From T1Sed10-7 sp047921175 (GTDB lineage Bacteria > Actinomycetota > Nitriliruptoria > Nitriliruptorales > Nitriliruptoraceae), in NCBI GenBank assembly GCA_047921175.1, contig JBLRWQ010000030.1, forward strand, positions 1 to 35,540: DNA of 35,540 bases. The letters run 5' to 3'. Position 1 is the first letter of the stretch, and each line of letters begins with the position of its first letter. Positions 7,479 through 14,851 of this stretch are shown one piece after another. The notes under the pieces are model-generated. The model saw only the letters and a list, made by a program, of their open reading frames with translations, was not told where the DNA came from and searched no databases. The translations under genes were made by a program, and so were the position numbers.

Positions 7479-8390
7479 ATGGCAGACGACCGCGCGGTGC
7501 TGCGCATCGGGGAGGTGTCACGCCGCACGGGCGTGGCCGTCCCGACGCTGCGCGCGTGGGAGCGACGCTACGGCCTGCTGTCCCCGGAACGCACCGACGG
7601 TGGCCACCGGCTCTACAGCGAGCAGGACATCTCCCGCGTGCGCGGCATGCAGCGCCTGCTCGACGAGGGCTGGTCGGCGTCCGCCGCAGCCCGGGAGGTG
7701 CTGCGCGAGCCGGCGAGCGTCACCCGGCTCCGCCCCGTCGCCGGGAACGGGCCGGCTTCCGGCGACCTGGTGCGCCGGCTCGAGTCCGCCATCGAGGCCT
7801 TCGACGGTGCCGCCGCCGACCAGGTCATCGATGACGTCTTCGCCCGCTTCGACGTGCCGCGCGCACTCGACGAGGTGGTCCTGCCGGTGCTGCGGCGCGT
7901 CGGGGACGGCTGGCAGGACGACCCGCGCGTCATCGCCCGGGAGCACTTCGCGACCAACACGCTCCGGCCGCGCCTCCAGCGCCTGCTCCGCACCCCGCCG
8001 CGTTCCGTCGGTGGGCGCTCGTGCCTCGCCGCCGCACCGGAGGCCGAGGACCACGACCTCGGCATGCTGGCTGCCGCGGTGGTGGCCGCCGACGCGGGCT
8101 GGCGGGTCCACTACCTCGGTGCCCGCATGCCGACCGCAGCGATCGAGCGCAGCACGCTGGACCTGGACCCCGACGTCGTGCTGGTCGGGTCGATGTTCCG
8201 ATCGCACGCGGAGGACTTCCTCGCCGAGGAACCGAGCTTCGGACGGGCGGCCGTGGTGCTGGGCGGGCCGGGCTTCCTGCCGAGCGACGCCGTCCGCATC
8301 CCCGGGGCCGTCGTGCACCAGGGTCCGATCCGTGAGCTCGCGAGCACCCTGGAGCGGGCCCTGTCCTCGCGCGACGAAGTCCGCCTGTGA
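7479..8390 (+). CDS. CarH/LitR-like MerR regulator with B12-binding domain
   Basis: Encodes 303 residues from ATG 7479, with a GGGAGGG ribosome site upstream. Residues 7-75 form a MerR-type winged helix (RIGEVSRRTGVAVPTLRAWERRYGLL split over helices, then R/Y-containing wing). A four-helix B12 cap follows with the diagnostic W-x9-EH motif (W145, E155, H156), then a Rossmann-like cobalamin domain with E-x-H-x-x-G (E190, H192, G195), where H192 would be the lower axial ligand. These are the hallmarks of adenosylcobalamin photoreceptors such as CarH, which repress in the dark and release DNA on illumination. The H156-to-H192 spacing (36) is nearly that of the Thermus protein. Targets may include its own promoter; a phytoene-desaturase-like gene lies about 2 kb away. 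Confidence 0.87.
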   Translation: MADDRAVLRIGEVSRRTGVAVPTLRAWERRYGLLSPERTDGGHRLYSEQDISRVRGMQRLLDEGWSASAAAREVLREPASVTRLRPVAGNGPASGDLVRRLESAIEAFDGAAADQVIDDVFARFDVPRALDEVVLPVLRRVGDGWQDDPRVIAREHFATNTLRPRLQRLLRTPPRSVGGRSCLAAAPEAEDHDLGMLAAAVVAADAGWRVHYLGARMPTAAIERSTLDLDPDVVLVGSMFRSHAEDFLAEEPSFGRAAVVLGGPGFLPSDAVRIPGAVVHQGPIRELASTLERALSSRDEVRL

Positions 8391-8435
8391 GTCGCACCGC
8401 CGGCCGGTCGTCCGGACGAGGTCCTGGTCGGCGGG

Positions 8436-8481
8436 GCGGGGCCGTCAGCGGGTGACCGTCGGCGGGGCCGTCAGCGGGTGA
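8436..8481. repeat. 26-bp-period duplication at the dodecin stop
   Basis: GCGGGGCCGTCAGCGGGTGA occurs identically at 8436-8455 and 8462-8481. The second copy contains the dodecin stop codon (minus strand), so the last codons and stop of the gene have been duplicated just downstream of it. Confidence 0.8.
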
Positions 8482-8674
8482 TCCGGAACCGGATCCGGAC
8501 GTGGGTCTGGTACTCGCTGATCTCGCCGTCCGCGACGATCGCCGAGGTCTCCAGGACCGTCAGCCCCTCCACGTTGCGCAGGGTCTTCGTCGCCTCGTCG
8601 AGCGCCTTGTGGGCCGCATCCCGCCACGACTCCGTCGACACCCCGACGAGATCGATCGTCTTGATCACCGCCAC
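8471..8674 (-). CDS. dodecin, flavin-binding small protein
   Basis: Encodes 67 residues from GTG 8674; GGAGGAGG lies directly upstream, and an in-frame ATG at 8692 would add six residues. The sequence (VIKTIDLVGVSTESWRDA and later KTLRNVEGLTV and VRIRFRI) matches the dodecin fold: one helix packed on a three-stranded sheet, assembling as a hollow dodecamer. Dodecins bind pairs of flavins, sandwiched by the conserved tryptophan (W17 here), and are thought to store flavin and quench its light reactivity. Placed between a B12 photoreceptor-like regulator and a PNPOx-family protein, it fits a flavin or light-protection role. Length and motif agree well with the family. Confidence 0.92.
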   Translation of the reverse strand: MAVIKTIDLVGVSTESWRDAAHKALDEATKTLRNVEGLTVLETSAIVADGEISEYQTHVRIRFRITR

Positions 8675-8730
8675 GTCGCCTCCTCCAGCCATCCACCGAG
8701 CGTAGGCGGTCGACCACCGGGAGGGGAGGG

Positions 8731-9021
8731 TCAGCGCACCGAGGGCCAGCGCAGGTAGAGGATGATCGACATCCCGATGATCATGCCGATCCCCGCCACG
8801 ACCGCGGCGGGCATCCCCAGCCGGCTGCCCTTCACGTGTGCGATGAGGCCGAGCGCCATCCCGACCGGCCCCAGCAGCGCGGCCAGGCCCGTGACCGCCG
8901 CGGCCACGCCGAGCAGCATGCCGAGGACCGCAAGCGGGGTCGCGAACCTCGGGGACGCCTCGATCGGGGCGAAGGGGTCGCGGTCCTGCGCGGTCGCCAC
9001 GGCTGCTCCCTCGGCGGTCAT
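8731..9021 (-). CDS. small DUF4190-like membrane protein
   Basis: Encodes 96 residues from ATG 9021. A 25-residue polar N-terminus is followed by two hydrophobic segments (about 28-62 and 70-92) containing the G-rich pattern LGMLLGVAAAVTGLAALLGP and GLIAHVKGSRLG, which resembles the DUF4190 group of small actinobacterial membrane proteins. An alternative GTG start seven codons in has a GAGGGAG ribosome site. A TATCCT box at 9067-9072 on the minus strand could be its -10. It lies upstream of dodecin on the same strand with a 56-bp gap and may be co-transcribed. Function unknown. Confidence 0.7.
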   Translation of the reverse strand: MTAEGAAVATAQDRDPFAPIEASPRFATPLAVLGMLLGVAAAVTGLAALLGPVGMALGLIAHVKGSRLGMPAAVVAGIGMIIGMSIILYLRWPSVR

Positions 9022-9084
9022 CGACGGGGTACGTCAGACGCGGTGCCGATCCTCGTCCAGCCGCGGAGGATACCGGCGCGCCGC

Positions 9085-9090
9085 TAGCGT
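9085..9090 (+). promoter_or_regulatory. -10 box for the PNPOx-family gene
   Basis: TAGCGT at 9085-9090 lies 48 bp before the ATG at 9138, with a GGGAG ribosome site in between. It is close to a divergent TATCCT box on the other strand, so the two small genes share a control region. Confidence 0.35.
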
Positions 9091-9137
9091 CCCCGTCCCA
9101 GCAGCGGTGCGGTCCGACCGACGGCAGGGAGTGGCTC

Positions 9138-9578
9138 ATGGGCAAACTGGCGATGTCACCACAGGAGCGCGACGCCTACCTCGCCGACGAGCGCGTGCTC
9201 CGGCTCGCGACCGTCGACGAGGACGGCTGGCCGGCGGTGGTGCCGGTCTGGTTCGTCTGGTTCGAGGGGGCGTTCTGGGTCTGGAACCTGACCCGGGCCA
9301 AGCGAACCGCCCGGCTGGAGGCCGGCACCCGTGCCGCCTTCGTGGTCGACAGCGGGGTCGAGTACGTCGAGCTGCGCGGGGTCTCCGGCCGGCTCGAGTA
9401 CGCCTTCGTCGCGGACGAGGACGTGCCGATCGAGGTCCGTCGCGGGTTCTCCGTCAAGTACCTCGGCACCGACCATCCGCTGGAGCCGGCCGATCACCAC
9501 CGGTGGCTCCGGATGGAGCCGGTCGGTCCGGCGAGCTGGGACTTCCGCAAGCAGTACGGCGGGGCCGGGACGAGCTGA
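9138..9578 (+). CDS. PNPOx-like flavin/F420-binding split-barrel protein
   Basis: Encodes 146 residues from ATG 9138 with GGGAG about eight bases upstream. The sequence has the pyridoxamine-phosphate-oxidase-like split barrel: LATVDEDGWPAVVPVWFVW near residues 22-40, then ELRGVSGRLEY in the central strand and a C-terminal WLRMEPVGPASWDFRKQYG. Members of this family in actinobacteria bind FMN or the deazaflavin F420 and reduce various small molecules; which cofactor applies here cannot be read from the sequence. It is convergent with the next gene, leaving only a 16-bp gap. Confidence 0.85.
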   Translation: MGKLAMSPQERDAYLADERVLRLATVDEDGWPAVVPVWFVWFEGAFWVWNLTRAKRTARLEAGTRAAFVVDSGVEYVELRGVSGRLEYAFVADEDVPIEVRRGFSVKYLGTDHPLEPADHHRWLRMEPVGPASWDFRKQYGGAGTS

Positions 9579-9594
9579 CCACCACGGCGGCCGG

Positions 9595-10026
9595 TCAGCG
9601 GCGACCGGCGCGCCGGATCCGGACCGGGCCACGGAAGCTCGACGGGTCGACGACACGGCCTCGCTGGGTCAGCTCCACCTCGCCGCTGGCGACGAGCCGC
9701 CGGGCGGCGCGCCGGGCCGGCTCCAGCAGCTCGCGCCAGGCCTCCGCACCGGCCGACCCGGCGGACGGCTGCGGGGCTGGCTGCGGGGCTGGCTGCGCGG
9801 CGGCGACCCGACGGGCGGCCTCGGACGGGCAGATCGTCGCGCCAGCGGCCCGGGCGTCGAGGAGCTCCCGGATGGCCGCCTCCAGCGCGCGGTCGACCGG
9901 TCGGACCTTGCGGCGGCGGCAGGCATCCGAGCAGTAGCGGACCCGGTCCCAGTCTCGGGCCCACGCCTTGCGCCAGGCGAACGCCCGGCCGCAGCTCGCG
10001 CAGACCTTGTCGGGTGGGGTGGCCAT
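9595..10026 (-). CDS. DUF2256-DUF3253 fusion protein
   Basis: Encodes 143 residues from ATG 10026. The N-terminal 40 residues are a DUF2256 zinc-ribbon-like module: C9-x2-C12 followed by WRKAWARDWDRVRYCSDACRRRK with C32 and C36. Residues about 45-143 are a DUF3253 domain (TICPSEAARRVAA, WRELLEPARRAARRL, VELTQRGRVVDPSSFRGPVRIRRA). The linker contains a PQPAPQP repeat from a 12-bp tandem duplication (around 9778). Both families are uncharacterised; DUF3253 looks like a winged helix, and DUF2256 genes often lie near photolyase/cryptochrome genes, though none is in this window. No ribosome site is visible upstream, and the 52-bp hairpin lies just beyond the start. Confidence 0.85.
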   Translation of the reverse strand: MATPPDKVCASCGRAFAWRKAWARDWDRVRYCSDACRRRKVRPVDRALEAAIRELLDARAAGATICPSEAARRVAAAQPAPQPAPQPSAGSAGAEAWRELLEPARRAARRLVASGEVELTQRGRVVDPSSFRGPVRIRRAGRR

Positions 10027-10055
10027 GTCGGAGGTTCGCGGCCGGCCCGGAGCGC

Positions 10056-10107
10056 GGTTGCTCCCCGGGGTTCGCTCGAACGTGCGAGCCAAACCCGGGG
10101 AGCAACC
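10056..10107. repeat. 52-bp near-perfect hairpin
   Basis: Arms of 23 nt (10056-10078 and 10085-10107) pair at 21 positions around a 6-nt loop (AACGTG); the outer 14 bp starting GGTTGCTCCCCGGG are perfect. It lies in the 177-bp gap between the desaturase-like gene and the DUF2256 gene, both on the minus strand. It is far larger than a usual terminator and lacks a U-run; it could be a REP/MITE-like element, a terminator or an operator. Confidence 0.85.
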
Positions 10108-10110
10108 AAA

Positions 10111-10200
10111 CCTGCGGAGCGGTCCGCGCGCAGCCCCAAGCGGCCGGAGCGGTCCGCGCGCAGCCCCGGGCGGCCGGAGCGGTCCGCGCGCAGCCCCGGG
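10111..10200. repeat. three tandem 30-bp repeats
   Basis: The unit, with core GGAGCGGTCCGCGCGCAGCC, occurs at 10111-10140, 10141-10170 and 10171-10200; the last two are identical and the first differs at four positions (two near each end). The array stops three bases before the stop codon of the desaturase-like gene (10204). It has no spacers, so it is not a CRISPR. Confidence 0.9.
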
Positions 10201-10203
10201 CGG

Positions 10204-11643
10204 TCAGGCGGTCAGCACCCGGAGCGCGGACCGGGCCGCGTGGTGGCCCGGCATGCCGTGGACCCCGCCGCCGGGCGGCGTGGACGAAGAGCACAGGAAC
10301 ACGCCGGCCACCCCGGTCGCGTACGGGTCGACCCCGAACCGCGGCCGCGCCACCAGCTGCCACGGCGCATTCGCCCCGCCGCCGATGTCCCCGCCGACCA
10401 GGTTCGGGTTGTCGGCCTCGAAGTCGGCCGGGGTCGTCACGTGGCACGCCAGCACCCGCTCGCCGAACCCGGGCGCGAACCGCTCGATCTGCGCCTCGAT
10501 CAGCGGCGCCACGTCGTCGGTGCAACCGTGAGGCACGTGGGCGTAGGCCCACAGGGGCGTGACGCCGCCCACCTCGCGGGTCGGGTCCGCGACGTGTGGC
10601 TGGGCGACCAGGGTGAAGGGCCGCTCGGGCAGGTCCCCCGCCACCACCGCAGCCTCGGTCGCGACCATCTCGGCGAAGCTTCCACCGAGGTGGAGCGTGA
10701 CGGCCCGGCGTGCGTCCGACGCGGTCCACGGCACGGCACCGCGGACGGCGAAGTCGACCTTGTAGGCCGCGGGACCGTAGCGCCACCGCTCGGCCCGGCG
10801 CCGGTCGCGCTCGGGCAGGAGATCACCGAGGATGCGGGCCAAACCGGTGGGCGTGGTGTCGAACAGCGCGACGCGGGTCCGCGGCAGGTCCCGGAACGAG
10901 CGGACCTCGACACCACACCGCACCTCGCCACCGAGGTCCTCGAGCAGGGCGACCATGGCGCGCCAGAGCGATGCCGCGCCGCCCTCGGGCACCGGCCACC
11001 CGGCCCGGTGCCCTGCCGCGCCGAGCAGCACCCCGACCGCGCCGGTCACCGGCACGTCCAGCCGGTTGAAGGCGTGCGCCGCCATCCCGCCGAACAGCGC
11101 CGCCCCGCGCTCCGTGGCGAAGGTCCGGGCGAGCACGGTCGCCGGGACCAGCGCCGGCAGCCCCGCCCGGGCGGTCGCGAACGGGTGCCGGGGGACCCGC
11201 ACGATCGGCCCGAGCGCGTCGGCTGCCAGCGCGTCGAAGCGGCGTACCGCCGCCCCGACCAACCGGTCCCAGGCCGGCCCGTCCGGTCCCAGCCCGGCGA
11301 GGGTCGCGTCCAGCGACCGCGCCGCGACGACCGCGCTGCCGTCGTCCAGCGGATGGGCGCAGTCGATCGGGGCATGCCGCCAGGTCAGCCCGTAGCGCTC
11401 CAGCGGCAGCCGGGACAGGAACGGCGACGCGGCCGCGAAGGGCAGCACCGCGGCGCAGTGGTCATGCCGGAGCCCGGGGACGACCGGGTCCGCGTAGGTG
11501 CGCGTCCCACCACCCGGCTCCTCGGCCCGCTCCAGCACGACGACCTTGAAGCCCTCGCGCGCGAGCGTGATCGCCGCGGCCAGCCCGTTCGGCCCCGCCC
11601 CGACGACCACCGCGTCCGGCTCGCTCAGTCGGAGCGCCCTCAC
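10204..11643 (-). CDS. phytoene-desaturase-like FAD oxidoreductase
   Basis: Encodes 479 residues from GTG 11643, overlapping the stop of the small upstream gene by four bases (GTGA). The N-terminus has a dinucleotide-binding fold (VVVGAGPNGLAAAITLAREGFKVVVLE as GxGxxG...E39, then EEPGGGTRT), and the C-terminus has the second FAD-binding segment (GVFLCSSSTPPGGGVHGMPGHHAA). This places it in the COG1233 family with carotenoid desaturases/isomerases and PYROXD2-like proteins, which use FAD on hydrophobic polyenes or related substrates. The substrate is not determined here: no crtB or other carotenoid gene is in the window. The CarH-like regulator 2 kb away makes a light-linked role worth considering. 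Confidence 0.82.
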   Translation of the reverse strand: MRALRLSEPDAVVVGAGPNGLAAAITLAREGFKVVVLERAEEPGGGTRTYADPVVPGLRHDHCAAVLPFAAASPFLSRLPLERYGLTWRHAPIDCAHPLDDGSAVVAARSLDATLAGLGPDGPAWDRLVGAAVRRFDALAADALGPIVRVPRHPFATARAGLPALVPATVLARTFATERGAALFGGMAAHAFNRLDVPVTGAVGVLLGAAGHRAGWPVPEGGAASLWRAMVALLEDLGGEVRCGVEVRSFRDLPRTRVALFDTTPTGLARILGDLLPERDRRRAERWRYGPAAYKVDFAVRGAVPWTASDARRAVTLHLGGSFAEMVATEAAVVAGDLPERPFTLVAQPHVADPTREVGGVTPLWAYAHVPHGCTDDVAPLIEAQIERFAPGFGERVLACHVTTPADFEADNPNLVGGDIGGGANAPWQLVARPRFGVDPYATGVAGVFLCSSSTPPGGGVHGMPGHHAARSALRVLTA

Positions 11644-11825
11644 GCGCGCATCGCGAGCACGAGCGCGAGCACGGCGAACACGATGGCGACGTCCAACCCG
11701 CGCAGCGCCAGCAGCGGCCCGGCCGGCCGGCGCGCGCCCGTGGGATCCCAGGTCCGGCCCCAGCGTTCGCGCGCCTGCCGGTCCGGATCCGTGAAGCCCG
11801 CGCTGTGCCCGCGGAAGCCGTGCAT
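11640..11825 (-). CDS. small C-tail-anchored membrane protein coupled to the desaturase
   Basis: Encodes 61 residues from ATG 11825, with an AGGGGGA ribosome site four bases upstream. The N-terminal 40 residues are polar (HGFRGHSAGFTDPDRQARERWG), and the last 18 or so form a hydrophobic helix (DVAIVFAVLALVLAMRA). Its TGA overlaps the GTG of the FAD oxidoreductase, so the two are translationally coupled. It may anchor that enzyme or a partner to the membrane, which is inference from order. No family is recognised. Confidence 0.65.
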   Translation of the reverse strand: MHGFRGHSAGFTDPDRQARERWGRTWDPTGARRPAGPLLALRGLDVAIVFAVLALVLAMRA

Positions 11826-11892
11826 CGGTTCCCCCTGCCGTCCGCCGGTCGTGATCGATCGCCGCTCCCGATCGTACGCGTCGAGGTCGCGA

Positions 11893-13941
11893 TCAACCGT
11901 CCCGCGACCGGCCGCCCGCCACCTCGGCGCCCGCACCCGTGCCGACGGAGCTGGCGTGTTCCGACGCCGCGGGACCGAAGCCGACCTCGTCGCCGGGACA
12001 CGGCGCGGCCAGCCCCAGCCGCACGAACAGCCACGGTGCCACCCCGCCGACCCACGCGCCGATCAGGCCGTAGCGGACCGCCCGGAGCGTCAGCTCGACG
12101 GGACCCTCACCGCTGGGGAACAGCGCGGACAGACCGAGGTAGAGGACCGCCAGCCCGACGAACCCGACCACCACCCGCGCCAGCCGTCGGACCAGCGGCC
12201 CCCGGTGGTCGAACCCGCCGCGGGTCTGGAGGAACGCGAGCCCGACGCCGAACCCGGACAGGGTCGCGGCGGCGGTCACGACGCTGCTGGCACCGGTGAG
12301 CCCGGCCGGATCCTCGATGCCCGGCCAGGGGAACGTCACCCCGACCAGCCGGCCGGCCAGCAGCGTCGCCGGCGCGATCCAGACCAGCCCGGCCACGAGC
12401 GCGCCGAGCACCCGGTCCAGCGTCCCGACCCGCTGCCACCAGCGGATCACGCGTGGCTCCACCCACAGGTACAGCACCAGCAACGTGGCCCCGACCGCGA
12501 TCCCGACCACCAGGTCCTCGAGGAAGTGGACACCGAGGTGGATGCGCGACCAGGCGATCCCGGCGATCAGCGCCACCAGGGCCACGCGGGCGGTCCAGGA
12601 CCGCAGGCTCGCGGCCAGCACACCCCAGAACGCCGTGGCGTTCTGCGCGTGCCCCGAGGGCAGCCCGAAGCTGGTCTCCGACACCTGCGCCAGCTCCGGA
12701 CGCAGGAAGAACGGCCGCGGGGTGGTGAAAGCCAGCTTCAGGAGCCCGTTGACGCTGGCGCTGAGCAGCAGCATGGCACCGAGGCGCAGCCCGATACGCC
12801 GGCTCAGCGCCCAGTAGGCCAGCGGCAGGAGCAGGAGGTAGAACTCCTCGTCACCGAGGAAGGTGATGACGGCCCACACCGGGGTGAGCCAGCTGGCCGT
12901 GTCCTGGAGCCGCTCGGCCCGATCGAGCTGGCCGTCGTAGCGGGACGGGTCGGGGCCCCGCACCATCCCGCCTCGCGCCGCGGCCCGCTCCTCGAGCACG
13001 GCGACCAGCCGGTCGGGATGGTCGGTCAGGATCGCGTGCGCGCCGGCGTCCAGCAGCCGGTGCATCTGCTCCGGCTCGTTGACGGTCCAGACCTGGACGT
13101 CGATGCCGAGCCGCTCGGCCGCGCGGGTGAAACGCGGCGTCACGACGAGGCGATCGTCGAAGGTCTCCGGTACCTGGAAGACCGTCCCGGGAGGGGTCCA
13201 CCACGGATGCAGTCCGACGAGGTGGCGGGTGTAGAAGGCGGTCGTCTCCGACTCCGGCATGTTGGTCGGCACGCCGGGCAGCTGCTCGCGCACGGGGACG
13301 AGGTAGTCGGCGCTGAAGGACGCGACGACCACCGACCCGTCGTCGCGGCCCTGCTCGGCGAGGAGGTCGATGACCGGCTGGATGATGGCTTCGCCGCCGT
13401 CGGTCTTCAGCTCGACGATCAGCGGGGTGTCCGGGAAGCGCTCCAGGACCTCCCGCAGCGTCGCGTGCCGGACGCCCTGCCCGGCGAACGGCGGGTCCGC
13501 ACCCGGCTCGTCGGGCGGGGTCCACGTCGCGCCGGCGTCCAACGCCTGGAGCTCCGCCCGCGTCAGCTCGGAGACCGACCCGGTCCCATCCGTGGTGCGG
13601 TCGACGGTGCCGTCGTGGATCGTCACCACCTCGCCGTCGGCGGTGAGCTGCAGGTCCATCTCGAGGGTGTCCGCCCCGAGCTCCAGCGCCGCCTCGAACG
13701 CCTCCCGGGTGTTGGGCGGTGCGTGGCCCTGCGCCCCGGCGTGCGCGATGATCGACACCTCGCCGTCGGTGGCCGGCGGCAGCCCGTCGATCGGCTCCAC
13801 CTGGGACCAGGCCGCGGCGACGAGCGTGAGCAGGAGCACCAGCAGCGACCCGAGCACCACGCGTGCGCGCCGTCCCGGACGATGTCCGGTCGGCTCGGTA
13901 CGGACGGGGACGTCTCCAGGCACGTCGGAGGTGCTCGGCAC
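11893..13941 (-). CDS. glycerophosphodiesterase–PAP2 phosphatase fusion
   Basis: Encodes 682 residues from GTG 13941 (GGGAG about ten bases upstream). A membrane helix (about 27-47) leads to a GDPD domain (60-320) with H67, the metal ligands E94 and D96 (LEMDLQ), H109 (IHD) and E177-x-K179 (IVELKTD). A multi-helix PAP2 phosphatase domain follows (350-500) with all three motifs intact: K402-x6-R409-P410, P428-SGH431, and S465-R466-x5-H472-x3-D476. Further helices run to about 650. GDPD hydrolyses glycerophosphodiesters; PAP2 removes phosphate from lipid phosphates, so the protein could do sequential lipid-headgroup processing outside the membrane. Oddly, the usual His-Arg pair of GDPD is His-Ala (IIAHAGAQG) and PENT is PPNT, so activity of that half is uncertain. 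Confidence 0.88.
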   Translation of the reverse strand: MPSTSDVPGDVPVRTEPTGHRPGRRARVVLGSLLVLLLTLVAAAWSQVEPIDGLPPATDGEVSIIAHAGAQGHAPPNTREAFEAALELGADTLEMDLQLTADGEVVTIHDGTVDRTTDGTGSVSELTRAELQALDAGATWTPPDEPGADPPFAGQGVRHATLREVLERFPDTPLIVELKTDGGEAIIQPVIDLLAEQGRDDGSVVVASFSADYLVPVREQLPGVPTNMPESETTAFYTRHLVGLHPWWTPPGTVFQVPETFDDRLVVTPRFTRAAERLGIDVQVWTVNEPEQMHRLLDAGAHAILTDHPDRLVAVLEERAAARGGMVRGPDPSRYDGQLDRAERLQDTASWLTPVWAVITFLGDEEFYLLLLPLAYWALSRRIGLRLGAMLLLSASVNGLLKLAFTTPRPFFLRPELAQVSETSFGLPSGHAQNATAFWGVLAASLRSWTARVALVALIAGIAWSRIHLGVHFLEDLVVGIAVGATLLVLYLWVEPRVIRWWQRVGTLDRVLGALVAGLVWIAPATLLAGRLVGVTFPWPGIEDPAGLTGASSVVTAAATLSGFGVGLAFLQTRGGFDHRGPLVRRLARVVVGFVGLAVLYLGLSALFPSGEGPVELTLRAVRYGLIGAWVGGVAPWLFVRLGLAAPCPGDEVGFGPAASEHASSVGTGAGAEVAGGRSRDG

Positions 13942-13979
13942 CAGCGCTGTCTCCCATGCGGTGACCTGCTCGAGGACCG

Positions 13980-14062
13980 ACGGTAGTCACCGCCCTGCGC
14001 GGTCGGCCGGATGCTGGCGGTCAGCCGCGACCATGGGCGGTGCGGGCAACCTCGGCTAGGTG
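13980..14062. promoter_or_regulatory. divergent promoter region
   Basis: The gap 13942-14163 separates the GDPD-PAP2 gene (minus) from a lipoprotein gene (plus). A TACCGT box on the minus strand at 13980-13985 and TAGGTG on the plus strand at 14057-14062 are plausible -10 elements. No clear -35 or operator is seen. Confidence 0.25.
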
Positions 14063-14163
14063 GTCGACCCATCCCGGGTCGTCCGCCGAGCTGCGACACT
14101 CCGCGCGGGGCGAACCCCGTCGCCCCTCGCCCACCGTGGGCGTGTGCATCCTGGGAGGACCTC

Positions 14164-14754
14164 GTGCGCAGCCGCTTGCTCCGAACCACGCTCGCCGCCG
14201 GCGCCGCCGGCGCGCTGCTGGCCGCCTGCTCCACCGACAGCCTCGTCGAACGCGCCGTCGGCATGGTCGACGGGGTCGAGGGGGTCGACATCGACTCCGA
14301 CAGCGGCAGCATCTCGATCCAGGGCGAGGACGGCGCGCTGTTCGAGATGGAGGTCGACGAGGACAACCAGTCCACCACGATCACCACCGAGGAGGGCACC
14401 ATCACGACCTCGGCCGATCAGGAGTTCCCCGCGGAGCTCGCGGCGATCTTCGACCCGCCCCCCGGCTACCAGGTCGCGTCCGTGGCGGAGTTCACCGAGG
14501 ACGAGAGCCGCGTGCTCATGGTCCAGGGGGAGATCACCGGCGACTGGCAGGAGCTGATGGACGACCTCGAGGCACGGGTACGCGCCGGCGACTGGGACGA
14601 GGTCCAGGTCGCGGCGATGGCCGTGGGGGTCATGGGGGCGGTCATCGGCACCGTGGAGGACGGTGACCAGGTGCTGAACGTGCAGCTGATGATGGAGGAG
14701 AACAACCCGACGGGCCTGCTGTCGGTGATGTACCTCCAGCCGAACGAAGGCTGA
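14164..14754 (+). CDS. acidic lipoprotein of unknown function
   Basis: Encodes 196 residues from GTG 14164, preceded by GGGAGGAC at good spacing. The N-terminus is a lipoprotein signal (RSRLLRTTLAAGAAG, lipobox LLAAC with C22), so the protein should be lipidated and anchored outside the cytoplasmic membrane. The mature part is strongly acidic, starting with short Asp/Gly/Glu-rich beta-like repeats (VEGVDIDSDSGSISIQGED), then a globular domain containing PPGYQVASVAEF. It resembles uncharacterised actinobacterial lipoproteins; no catalytic motif is visible. Its transcript ends at a strong hairpin. Confidence 0.82.
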   Translation: MRSRLLRTTLAAGAAGALLAACSTDSLVERAVGMVDGVEGVDIDSDSGSISIQGEDGALFEMEVDEDNQSTTITTEEGTITTSADQEFPAELAAIFDPPPGYQVASVAEFTEDESRVLMVQGEITGDWQELMDDLEARVRAGDWDEVQVAAMAVGVMGAVIGTVEDGDQVLNVQLMMEENNPTGLLSVMYLQPNEG

Positions 14755-14762
14755 CCACCAGG

Positions 14763-14794
14763 GGGTGGGCCGGGGTCCCCGCCCCGGCCCACCC
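14763..14794. terminator. strong bidirectional terminator hairpin
   Basis: A 13-bp perfect inverted repeat (GGGTGGGCCGGGG at 14763-14775, CCCCGGCCCACCC at 14782-14794) with a 6-nt loop lies nine bases after the lipoprotein stop and 57 bp from the end of the convergent LuxR-type gene, so it can serve both. Confidence 0.8.
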
Positions 14795-14851
14795 GGATCG
14801 CCAGCCCCGCGCGGGCGACCATCCCCCGGAGCACCGAACCCGCGGACGGGT

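Noticed and set aside
9770..9805. 12-bp tandem repeat in the DUF2256 gene
   Set aside because: In-frame PQPA linker repeat, common in GC-rich coding sequence.
10111..10200. Possible CRISPR array
   Set aside because: The three 30-bp repeats are contiguous, with no spacers, and no cas genes are present.
9331..13986. A 1551-residue open frame on the plus strand
   Set aside because: It runs antisense through five well-supported genes and is Arg/Pro/Gln-rich with no domain.
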